From: Pusillimonas sp.
GTDB lineage: Bacteria; Pseudomonadota; Gammaproteobacteria; Burkholderiales; Burkholderiaceae_B
Length of the DNA stretch: 64,000 bases
Direction of reading: 5' to 3'
Assembly (NCBI RefSeq): GCF_029263785.1
Contig: NZ_JAJUFE010000008.1
Coordinates: 1-64,000, forward strand
The notes under the pieces are model-generated. The model was not told the origin of the DNA, did not search any database, and saw nothing but the letters and a program-made list of their open reading frames with translations. Positions 45,814-53,405 of this stretch are shown here, piece after piece (the stretch's first letter is position 1; every line of letters starts with the position of its first letter). The position numbers and the translations under genes are program-made.

Positions 45814-47241
45814 ATGTCCAAAGATACCCCCTCCTCCGGGCAAGACCAATTTGCCAACAAAGCACAGGCTTGGTCTGCGCGCTTCTCCGAACCCGTTTCA
45901 GATCTCGTCAAGCGATACACCGCCTCGGTCAATTTCGACCAGCGATTGGCTGCGGTTGACATCCAGGGCTCTCTGGCTCATGCCGACATGCTCGCTTCCA
46001 TCGGCATCATCAGCCAGCAAGACTACAGCGACATCCAGCGGGGCATGGCGCAAATCCTGCAAGAAATTGAACAGGGCGCGTTCGAGTGGTCAATAGACCT
46101 CGAAGACGTGCACCTCAATATCGAAAAGCGCCTGGTGGAGCTTATCGGCGATGCGGGCAAACGCTTGCATACCGGCCGGTCACGGAACGATCAGGTTGCA
46201 ACCGATATCCGCTTGTGGCTGCGTGCCGAAATTGACACCAGCATCGACCTGCTGCGCCAGCTTCGTCGCAATCTGGCCGAGCTGGCCTTGCAGCACGCCG
46301 ACACGATCATCCCTGGTTTCACCCATCTTCAGGTGGCGCAGCCGGTAACGTTCGGCCATCATCTGCTAGCGTATGCCGAGATGTTCGAGCGCGACGCACA
46401 ACGCCTTGCGGATTGCCGCAAGCGCGTGAATCGCCTGCCCTTGGGTGCTGCCGCGCTGGCCGGCACATCGTACCCCATCGACCGCGACCGAGTAGCCAAA
46501 AGCCTGGGCTTCGACGGAGTGTGCCGCAATTCACTCGACGCGGTGTCCGACCGCGACTTCGCCATCGAGTTTTGTGCAGCGGCAGCGCTGATCATGACCC
46601 ACATCTCGCGCCTATCCGAAGAACTTGTCCTGTGGATGAGCCCACGTGTAGGGTTTATTGATCTGGCAGATCGCTTCTGCACGGGCAGCTCGATCATGCC
46701 TCAAAAGAAGAACCCCGACGTACCCGAGCTGGCTCGGGGCAAGACCGGACGGGTCAACGGGCACCTGATCGCCCTGCTTACGCTCATGAAGGGTCAGCCC
46801 CTGGCCTACCACAAGGACAATCAAGAAGACAAAGAAGGCTTGTTCGATTCCGCCGACACCATCCGGGACACCCTGACCATCTTCGTGGACATGGTCAGCG
46901 GCATTCGGGTAAAGCCTGAAGCAATGCGTGCGGCGGCCCTGCAAGGCTTCGCCACGGCTACAGATCTGGCCGACTATCTGGTTAAAAAGGGCGTACCCTT
47001 TCGCGACGCCCATGAAACTGTCGCTCACGCAGTGCGAACTTGCGAAGAGAAAGGCTGCGACCTGGCCGATCTGCCTCTCGAAGATCTTCGCGCATTCCAT
47101 GCCTCGATCGAATCAGACGTTTTCGATGTATTGACCCTCGAAGGTTCAGTGGCCGCACGCAATCACATAGGGGGTACCGCTCCTGAACGCGTGCGTCTCG
47201 AGGCACAACGCGTGCTCGACGAAACCTCTGCCGTCAACTAG
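45814..47241 (+). CDS. argH: Argininosuccinate lyase
   Basis: Splits argininosuccinate into arginine and fumarate. 475 residues: [35 protein letters not shown] and the superfamily signature [12 protein letters not shown] with the catalytic Ser loop. Alone on its strand; no other arg gene nearby. The stop lies in CTAG inside a 21-bp duplication shared with the convergent transporter gene. Confidence 0.97.
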   Translation: MSKDTPSSGQDQFANKAQAWSARFSEPVSDLVKRYTASVNFDQRLAAVDIQGSLAHADMLASIGIISQQDYSDIQRGMAQILQEIEQGAFEWSIDLEDVHLNIEKRLVELIGDAGKRLHTGRSRNDQVATDIRLWLRAEIDTSIDLLRQLRRNLAELALQHADTIIPGFTHLQVAQPVTFGHHLLAYAEMFERDAQRLADCRKRVNRLPLGAAALAGTSYPIDRDRVAKSLGFDGVCRNSLDAVSDRDFAIEFCAAAALIMTHISRLSEELVLWMSPRVGFIDLADRFCTGSSIMPQKKNPDVPELARGKTGRVNGHLIALLTLMKGQPLAYHKDNQEDKEGLFDSADTIRDTLTIFVDMVSGIRVKPEAMRAAALQGFATATDLADYLVKKGVPFRDAHETVAHAVRTCEEKGCDLADLPLEDLRAFHASIESDVFDVLTLEGSVAARNHIGGTAPERVRLEAQRVLDETSAVN

Positions 47242-47267
47242 AGGTTCTCTGCCGTTAGCTAGAAGCT
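47226..47267. repeat. 21-bp tandem duplication supplying both convergent stop codons
   Basis: Two adjacent 21-bp units (47226..47246 and 47247..47267) agree at 17 of 21 positions, beginning CTCTGCCGT and sharing CTAGA. CTAG in the first gives the argH stop (TAG, 47239..47241); CTAG in the second gives the tpsB stop on the minus strand (47261..47259). Confidence 0.8.
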
Positions 47268-48935
47268 CTTGGTCAGCTGCATCCAGAAACGCGGCTTTTT
47301 ATCGGTGTCGCTGCGCGACCCGGACGAAAGCCGCCATGCGGCCACGGCATTGAACTGCCATCCGTACTGAGCCCAACCCAAGGTCAGGCCAGTTGCGCCA
47401 AGACTGCGGCGATTATCGGCGCTTGACCACGGGTTCTTGTTGATGGTGACCTGTCCGTGATCGACGAACACACCCGTATGCCAGGGCGGCGCCCACGAAT
47501 AACGAAGCTCCATGCTGCCCAGCCAGCCCTGGTCGCCGCTGGCCTCGCCTTGGGGGTAGCCACGAACAGCATAGGCCCCACCGATACCCATTTTTTCAGA
47601 CGAGTCCAGGTTCTTATTGGCCCATTGACCCTGCAGTCGTGAATAGAGACTGAATTTTCCGCCCAAGCGCTGCAAGCGCAGTAGCGAAGCTGTCAGCTTA
47701 TGGAAATTGCCGGATGTCCGCGCTGTCAGATCATCAATTGCCTGATCGATTGCGCCATTCAGGCTCAAACGCCCGGCGCTGTATGCAAGTGCAAAGGATG
47801 TTATTCCTCCACCGCCGATTGTGTCGCGAACATTCCCGGTTAACGAAGCCGTCCATACCCGCGAGTGCTTCAAGGTGTCGAAGCCAAACAGATCGATCTT
47901 GTCTTGCAGGCGCTTGTAGTCGAACTGGAGCTGACCGTACAGGTTGAGGTCCCGGCTTCGGATCAGGGGCTGAACCACGTATCCGCTGACGATGCCCGCG
48001 CGGCCATAGGCATCCAGGGGCTCGAAATCCCGGGCCAGTTCATAATACATATTCGAGAACGCGGCGCCCACACGTGTCGACCAGGGGCCCACAGGCAACT
48101 GATAGGCCACACGATAATAGGTTTGACGTTCGTTGGTGCCCATAAGCCGCAGTGAGGCAGCATCGCCCAGACCCAGCGGGTTATTGAGGTTCAGGGTTCC
48201 TCCAAGCCTCCACTGACCGGTATACCTGCTGCCGTAGTTATCCAGTTCGGCTACACCGCTTACCAATTGCCCCGGCTTTACACTGACGTGCAGGTTCGAT
48301 GCACCGACACTGGCCCCCGGACTTAAAGTGGCATCTACTGACACACCCGGCAGATCAGAGACCAGCAACAGACTGCGCTCGAGTGTGTGGGCGTGCACCG
48401 GATCGCCGGCCTTGAGATCATCCAGAGGGGACAGCGCCCAGCCTTTCATTGTCGCCTGATCGTCGACAAGCACCTCGCCATAGCGGCCTTCGAGAATGGC
48501 AATGCGAACCTCTCCTTGCCGGATCTCTTGCGGTGGCAGGTAGGCACGCGCCAGCACATGTCCGTGCTGGCGGTAATAGGCAGTGATCCTGGCGACGCCG
48601 GTCTCCAGATCGGCAAGTGTGACCTCTCGTCCCTTCAGATGATCCAGAAGTGGCAACAACTCCTCTTCTGCAATTGCGGTATTGCCTTCCAGGACAAAGC
48701 TCTTTACAAACAGGGTGGCTGCTCCGTCGCTACGGTGCGGAGTTTCGGCTTCAGGCACATCCAACGGGACCTCAGGCTGGGTGGGCAGATCAAGCGGCTG
48801 CGACTCAAGTTCGCGCATGGACTGGCCGGCATCCGGGGTACCCAGCACTGACTGAGCATACGCCTGCTGCGCACACGGCAATGAAATCGCCAGCAACAAC
48901 CCTGACAGCATCCGATAACCACTGACCCACTGCAT
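47259..48935 (-). CDS. Two-partner secretion outer-membrane transporter (TpsB / FhaC-like)
   Basis: 558 residues: signal peptide (to about QAYAQ), an N-terminal linker, two POTRA domains (first begins FVKSFVLEGNTAIAEEEL; second around IAILEGRYGEVLV) and a 16-strand barrel of the Omp85 superfamily. The L6 motif AVRGYPQG and FVDHGQV are intact, and the protein ends in Phe (LTKSF) as outer-membrane barrels do. GAGGAA precedes ATG 48935. The start is one base after the tpsA stop (TGA-T-ATG), so the exoprotein and its transporter are cotranslated. Confidence 0.95.
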   Translation of the reverse strand: MQWVSGYRMLSGLLLAISLPCAQQAYAQSVLGTPDAGQSMRELESQPLDLPTQPEVPLDVPEAETPHRSDGAATLFVKSFVLEGNTAIAEEELLPLLDHLKGREVTLADLETGVARITAYYRQHGHVLARAYLPPQEIRQGEVRIAILEGRYGEVLVDDQATMKGWALSPLDDLKAGDPVHAHTLERSLLLVSDLPGVSVDATLSPGASVGASNLHVSVKPGQLVSGVAELDNYGSRYTGQWRLGGTLNLNNPLGLGDAASLRLMGTNERQTYYRVAYQLPVGPWSTRVGAAFSNMYYELARDFEPLDAYGRAGIVSGYVVQPLIRSRDLNLYGQLQFDYKRLQDKIDLFGFDTLKHSRVWTASLTGNVRDTIGGGGITSFALAYSAGRLSLNGAIDQAIDDLTARTSGNFHKLTASLLRLQRLGGKFSLYSRLQGQWANKNLDSSEKMGIGGAYAVRGYPQGEASGDQGWLGSMELRYSWAPPWHTGVFVDHGQVTINKNPWSSADNRRSLGATGLTLGWAQYGWQFNAVAAWRLSSGSRSDTDKKPRFWMQLTKSF

Positions 48936-48936
48936 A

Positions 48937-51900
48937 TCAGATTTCCTCGGGCATGCGAAGCCCACCATTTTCTATAAGGTATATGGAAGAGCCTGCCGAA
49001 CTGGCGTCGTCGTAATCCTTGTCAAAGGCTGCGGGACCCTGCGGAGTGTTGTGTGCTGAAAATACCGCCGCACGGTAGGGCCCGCCCAACTGACTGAACT
49101 CGTCAGCGGGATCAAGCACCACCAGTTGGCCCTCGACAAAACTGAGCGCATAGTTGCCACCCGCAGTCAAGGTACCTCGACGAATGGCGTAACTGCCGGG
49201 CAGCTCTCCGGCGTCCCGATTCAGAAGCCCTGTGAGCTGATCAGTGCCCACCAGCTGACCATCGATAAGCCGCCACGTAAGCGCGGGGTCCGATTGCCCC
49301 ATATATTTGCGCAGGTCGTCGGCAGCTACGGTAATCTCACGGGGATGGATGACGCCAATGTCGCCAACAGGCGTATTGAGCCGATAGCCGTATACCTTTG
49401 CCCCACCCGCGACTTCATGTGCGGCCCACTGCAGCCCCTCTACGGTTACTGTCTTGGCCTGGCCCGCGTTCGGATCACTGTAGCGACCTGTTCCACCAGA
49501 CAGAAGGACGTGGTCTCCTTGCTGGACCCCATGCAGCTCAAAGTTATCGACACTTACCGAAGCCCGGTTTGTACCGTCATAAACCTTGGAGATGTCGCCT
49601 TTCAGACGGACGTCAAGTACAGGCGAAAATGCGTACAGCACTCCGTTACCCTCTCCCAATACAACAGAGCCGTAAATGGCATCGTATTGCTTGAAATCGT
49701 AGGTCAGTCCGTCCAGCCAGTCGCTAGCAGGCTCATTGGACCAGATGCGCCAGTTTCCCTGGTTGATATCAAACACATTGGCGCCAAACGTATTGATAAA
49801 GGACTCTGCCGCGACCAGGTCGATATCGCCTTTGCCGTCAATGCGGAACGTGCCGGTGCCGGACAAAGGGTCTCCATCGTGATCCAGCACTTCGATCAAG
49901 GCGAGGGTACCGGTGGAACGGATGGCAATGTTTCCATCACCTGAAATCCATGCTTGGCCCAATGCCAGATCGCCGTTGTTGGAGAAAGCAATATCCCCAT
50001 TGGCAAATGCATGCATTGCAGCGACGCTATGGGCGCCTTTATCCAGTGATACTGAGCCATCCACGCTGGCAACGTTGAGCCTCGTAGCGGTAATGCCACT
50101 ACCTGCCGTCGAAACGACATCACCCTCTGCAACGAGTGCAATTTCTTCGGCAGATAGCCTTCCGTTGAGCAAGATGTTCCGATCACTGCTTATATCGATG
50201 GCTCCGTTGTCGCTTTGCGCAACGATGTCACCATTGATCTCTAAACCACCATCATCGCCGACGCAATTGCATACGCTCAAACTGATGATTACGTCATCGC
50301 CCCGGGCCATGACGGTGTCGTTCACGATAAGGCTCGACCCACTCAGTGTCACGCCGCCCGTACCGTCAAGCGTCAAGGCGTTATTCACCTGCATATCGTT
50401 GGCAAACGCCTGGATCAACCCGGTCTGGCCCGATACATCGACTGCGCCGTTGATCTGCAGCTTGTCTGCGGCGAACAGAACGGCGCCAGCTTCATCACTT
50501 TGTACGGCAAGTGACGCATCAAGCTGCATAGCGTTTCCTACAAACCGAGCGCTGGTTTGGCCGGCTGTCATTGAAACATTCCCGGCGATGGCCAGCGTTC
50601 CATTGTGTGATGCAGCCAAAGCTGCTGAATTGTCGAAAACCTCATCAATAGGGTCGCCCACATCCAGGCAGGACGAATAGCCACATGCAGTGACCAACAG
50701 TCCGACTGAATCTCCGGCCAGATTGATTTCGGCAGTTTCTTCGACGAACACGTTCGCGCCCAACAACAAGACGCTTGCGCCGCTCGCACTATCCATGGAT
50801 AAAGCGCCGCCCAGCACGAGGTCGCCGGCCCTCAGGTCGGGATCCGTACCCGGATCGATCGGGGCATCGCCACGCTGCACATCGCTACAGTCGGCGAATC
50901 CGCAGGCAAGCAGCGAAATCGCTGAAGACCCCTCACCCCTTACCTCGACGACAGACCCCTGTGCAGTATCGATAAGGCCGCCTGCGAGCCCGATCAGGCC
51001 ATCACCGTCTATCGAGATTTTTCCTGCCGTATAAATGCCGCCCTGGGCGCCGATGATTATGGTGCCTTCATTACCGCGAATGGAAACTTCATCGTTTACG
51101 ATGACAGTACCGCAATCGGCCCCACACGCCGTCAGTGAAATGCTGGCTTCATCGCCCTCGATATGAACACGTGCATTACGTGAGGCGTTTCCCACGTTGA
51201 TATGACTGCCGCCCATACGGATTTCGGATTCGCTTCCGGTGATGCGAACTTCATCACGAACCAGGATTTCGCCTTCGGCATTCAGATCCAGCAAGGCGGA
51301 TGGGCCCGTGACGTATATGGGAGCATCGATCGTGATGTTGCCCCCCCCTTCGCTCCCTTGCCCCGCCTCGAAGCTAACCTCTGCTTCATGGGCGGCGACC
51401 CTAATTTCCGAGTTCACTTCGATGTGTCGGCCCGCCTCGACAAGAAGGGCGGCTTTATCCCCCTGTATATTGACGAGTTCGTTCACCAACACATCGCGTC
51501 CTGCCTTCAAGGCAAGGCCTCCACCCCCGGACGCCGTAATGGACTCGCTGACGTTGATATCGTTATGTGCATTCAGCGAGAGCGTATGGACCGAGTTCCA
51601 GCTAACTGCGGCGTTTACGTAAATATTGCCCGGTTCATCTCCCGCATCTGCCGTCGCGATAACGACGTTGGTGCCGTCAAGCATTGTTCCAAGAAGCGAG
51701 GCACTGATTCTGGTGCAGTCCGGATCATCAACGCAGCCATCATCACCCGAATCAATGGTGAAATCCCGGGGATCTATCAGCCATGTGCCTGTCTTGCCGT
51801 TGGGCGCGAGCGTGAAAATGCTTACACCTTCGTCAATCTGAACCACATTGCCCGACGTCTCGATAAACCCGCCGTCGCCACCGTCAGGCGCACTGGCGTC

Positions 51901-52776
51901 AAGCGTCCCGCCGACCTGTACGGTTCCACCTGATAAATCACCTAGCAGCACGATCTTCCCGGCACGGTTCTCCAGGGTGCGCGCCTCTATGACGCCCGTA
52001 TTGTTTACAACAGTTTTCAGCAAGGCATCGGACGCATGGGCGGTCATCAGCACCTGTCCGCCGTCGGCCTGGATAAGGTTTCCGTTTTCGGCCAGCGCAT
52101 CCTTGGCGGCGGCGTCGATTTGCACTTTCAGCAGACCATCACCGGCGAAATCGAGGGTTGCTGCACTTCCGGCGGCGAGGGCGACTGTCCCCAGCCTGGC
52201 CTGGATGACCCCCTGGTTCTGCACCTGCCCCCCCAGCAGTGCCACGGCTCCACCGTCAGCTGCGGTGATGGTTCCCCGGTTCAGCACCGCAGCGGCTATA
52301 CCGTTCGGATCCCTGCTTCGAAATTGGTAGTTACCGGCCATGAAGTCGGCAGGAGCGATGTCCAATGTGGATGCGACCAGCGCGCCTACGTTAACGTGGG
52401 CATCCTGGCCAAACAAGATGCCATTCGGGTTCACCAGAAAGACTTGACCATTGGCCTGCAACTGGCCCAGGATCTGGCTCGGATCCTGACCCAAGACTCG
52501 GTTCAGTGCCACAGAGTCGGCTGTGGGCTGCATGAACCGGACGGTATTTCCGGCGCCAATATTGAACTGCTGCCAATCTATGGCCAGGCGTGAGCTGGAC
52601 TGCTCCACGGCCAGTGTGCCGTCCTGCGGTGTACCGATAGCCCCGGTCCCACTTACTATTTGCCCGCCTGTGGGCAAACTTTGTGCCTTGACAGCTGCTG
52701 TCAGGGCCATGCCTGCAAACAGCGTCAATGCAAGCCAATGTGATCGTTTTCTACCTGCCGGGTATCCGCGATTCAT
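48937..52776 (-). CDS. Two-partner secretion exoprotein, FHA-like adhesin (TpsA)
   Basis: 1279 residues. Signal peptide (about 1-32, ending AAVKAQ), then the TPS/haemagglutination-activity domain (about 35-260) with FLVNPNGILFGQDA, which is recognised by TpsB. The middle (about 340-1050) is a repetitive beta-helix stalk. Near the C-terminus come a YDG-type domain (starting about 1065 at KVYDGTN) and an MBG-type domain (about 1145-1230, DLRKYMGQSDPALTW). Exactly ten cysteines lie in five close pairs (348/354, 551/555, 625/630, 698/703, 836/838). ATG 52776 is chosen for the signal peptide; the frame runs open to 52938. Ligand or host target unknown. Confidence 0.9.
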   Translation of the reverse strand: MNRGYPAGRKRSHWLALTLFAGMALTAAVKAQSLPTGGQIVSGTGAIGTPQDGTLAVEQSSSRLAIDWQQFNIGAGNTVRFMQPTADSVALNRVLGQDPSQILGQLQANGQVFLVNPNGILFGQDAHVNVGALVASTLDIAPADFMAGNYQFRSRDPNGIAAAVLNRGTITAADGGAVALLGGQVQNQGVIQARLGTVALAAGSAATLDFAGDGLLKVQIDAAAKDALAENGNLIQADGGQVLMTAHASDALLKTVVNNTGVIEARTLENRAGKIVLLGDLSGGTVQVGGTLDASAPDGGDGGFIETSGNVVQIDEGVSIFTLAPNGKTGTWLIDPRDFTIDSGDDGCVDDPDCTRISASLLGTMLDGTNVVIATADAGDEPGNIYVNAAVSWNSVHTLSLNAHNDINVSESITASGGGGLALKAGRDVLVNELVNIQGDKAALLVEAGRHIEVNSEIRVAAHEAEVSFEAGQGSEGGGNITIDAPIYVTGPSALLDLNAEGEILVRDEVRITGSESEIRMGGSHINVGNASRNARVHIEGDEASISLTACGADCGTVIVNDEVSIRGNEGTIIIGAQGGIYTAGKISIDGDGLIGLAGGLIDTAQGSVVEVRGEGSSAISLLACGFADCSDVQRGDAPIDPGTDPDLRAGDLVLGGALSMDSASGASVLLLGANVFVEETAEINLAGDSVGLLVTACGYSSCLDVGDPIDEVFDNSAALAASHNGTLAIAGNVSMTAGQTSARFVGNAMQLDASLAVQSDEAGAVLFAADKLQINGAVDVSGQTGLIQAFANDMQVNNALTLDGTGGVTLSGSSLIVNDTVMARGDDVIISLSVCNCVGDDGGLEINGDIVAQSDNGAIDISSDRNILLNGRLSAEEIALVAEGDVVSTAGSGITATRLNVASVDGSVSLDKGAHSVAAMHAFANGDIAFSNNGDLALGQAWISGDGNIAIRSTGTLALIEVLDHDGDPLSGTGTFRIDGKGDIDLVAAESFINTFGANVFDINQGNWRIWSNEPASDWLDGLTYDFKQYDAIYGSVVLGEGNGVLYAFSPVLDVRLKGDISKVYDGTNRASVSVDNFELHGVQQGDHVLLSGGTGRYSDPNAGQAKTVTVEGLQWAAHEVAGGAKVYGYRLNTPVGDIGVIHPREITVAADDLRKYMGQSDPALTWRLIDGQLVGTDQLTGLLNRDAGELPGSYAIRRGTLTAGGNYALSFVEGQLVVLDPADEFSQLGGPYRAAVFSAHNTPQGPAAFDKDYDDASSAGSSIYLIENGGLRMPEEI

Positions 52777-52777
52777 C

Positions 52778-52793
52778 TTTTTCTCGAGAAAAA
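52778..52793. promoter_or_regulatory. 16-bp perfect palindrome in the tpsA translation start region
   Basis: TTTTTCTCGAGAAAAA ends one base before the tpsA ATG. In the mRNA it can fold as a 6-bp stem with a UCGA loop, hiding GAGAAAAA, the only ribosome-site-like stretch. It could equally be a protein-binding site. Confidence 0.6.
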
Positions 52794-52820
52794 TCTCTCG
52801 CAGCGGGAACTCAGGCATGG

Positions 52821-52856
52821 TCGATGCAAAGTCGCGCCGGAAAGTTTGATGCAAAC
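52821..52856. repeat. Direct repeat in the tpsA 5' leader
   Basis: TCGATGCAAAG (52821..52831) and TTGATGCAAAC (52846..52856) share nine of eleven bases with a 25-bp period, 45-80 bp upstream of the tpsA start. The flanking 52860..52963 is AT-rich and probably holds the tpsA promoter, though no convincing -35/-10 pair was identified. Confidence 0.5.
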
Positions 52857-52963
52857 AGCGAAACCGAATCCAGCGATTGCTACCAAGCCTGACACGTATC
52901 GTAATGTTTGGTCTTATTTTATTTATTATTGAAGACAAAACATAGATTAATTAATTTTGATAC

Positions 52964-52998
52964 AAAAAAACCCTGCCAGCGAGGGTGCCGGCGAGGGT
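52964..52998 (-). terminator. Rho-independent terminator after the 69-residue gene
   Basis: On the minus strand, AACCCT...AGGGTT arms with an inner GCC/GGC pairing are followed by a run of seven T. It isolates tpsA from the small gene upstream. Confidence 0.75.
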
Positions 52999-53015
52999 TC
53001 TGATGGTGTAACTGT

Positions 53016-53038
53016 ATGTCGCGTGAACTGCGCGACAT
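53016..53038. repeat. 8-bp hairpin at the end of the 69-residue gene
   Basis: ATGTCGCG (53016..53023) and CGCGACAT (53031..53038) flank a 7-base loop; the right arm touches the stop codon of the small gene. It precedes the terminator at 52998..52964 on that strand. Confidence 0.55.
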
Positions 53039-53247
53039 CAGTTCGGAGTTTCAGACCCCGCCACTGAGCTCTCCAGGTACGAGGCGACTTCGCCCCGGTC
53101 TATCGCAATACGTAGCCGGCGCGCAGAATCCACCACGAGCTCGACTGCCTGGTCGAGCGAACGCACAGCGTACAGCTCATCCAACAGCGAGGCGTCCTGG
53201 GCAGTGATGTGATGCAGGGTTTCGATGGTGTGGGACGAAATATTCAT
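53038..53247 (-). CDS. Small hypothetical protein, 69 residues
   Basis: Not recognised. MNISSHTIETLHHI start with GAGAAG upstream; predicted mostly helical (LLDELYAVRSLDQAVELVVDSARRL broken by turns), acidic, no signal peptide, no cysteine. It lies between tpsA (same strand, separated by a terminator) and the large regulator (divergent). Its own hairpin and terminator make an independent short transcript likely. A role with the regulator is only a guess from position. Confidence 0.65.
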   Translation of the reverse strand: MNISSHTIETLHHITAQDASLLDELYAVRSLDQAVELVVDSARRLRIAIDRGEVASYLESSVAGSETPN

Positions 53248-53405
53248 GGCTTCTCGTGTACTAAAGTTGATTTGCGACCGTGCGAGATAGACGTTTTCTG
53301 GCTGGCCGGGACGTCTTTCGCGCGTTATGCTTGGTTAAGAAGTTCACAGGAAACTTACAGTTCGACTGATTTGATCAAAGCAGCGTAAGCCACGCGTAAG
53401 CCACA
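53248..53405. promoter_or_regulatory. Divergent promoter region of the small gene and the BTAD regulator
   Basis: 158 bp without a gene. It contains an inverted repeat AGACGT/ACGTCT about 60-90 bp into the region and, at its right edge, the 11-bp tandem repeat described separately. No convincing sigma-70 pair was identified on either strand. Confidence 0.4.
53383..53404. promoter_or_regulatory. Perfect tandem 11-bp repeat abutting the regulator start codon
   Basis: GCGTAAGCCAC occurs twice with no spacer (53383..53393 and 53394..53404), one base before the ATG at 53406. It occupies the position of a ribosome site, yet contains no Shine-Dalgarno sequence. An 11-bp period is what SARP-type winged-helix regulators recognise. 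Confidence 0.7.

Noticed and set aside
49126-49944. Plus-strand open frames opposite tpsA (also near 50.0 and 51.2 kb)
   Set aside because: Shadows of a repetitive exoprotein gene; low-complexity translations without start signals.
52776-52938. Upstream extension of TpsA by 54 residues, as an extended signal peptide
   Set aside because: Residues before MNRGYPAGRK have no signal-peptide extension pattern, and the region is AT-rich with leader-type repeats; a normal 32-residue signal peptide follows ATG 52776.
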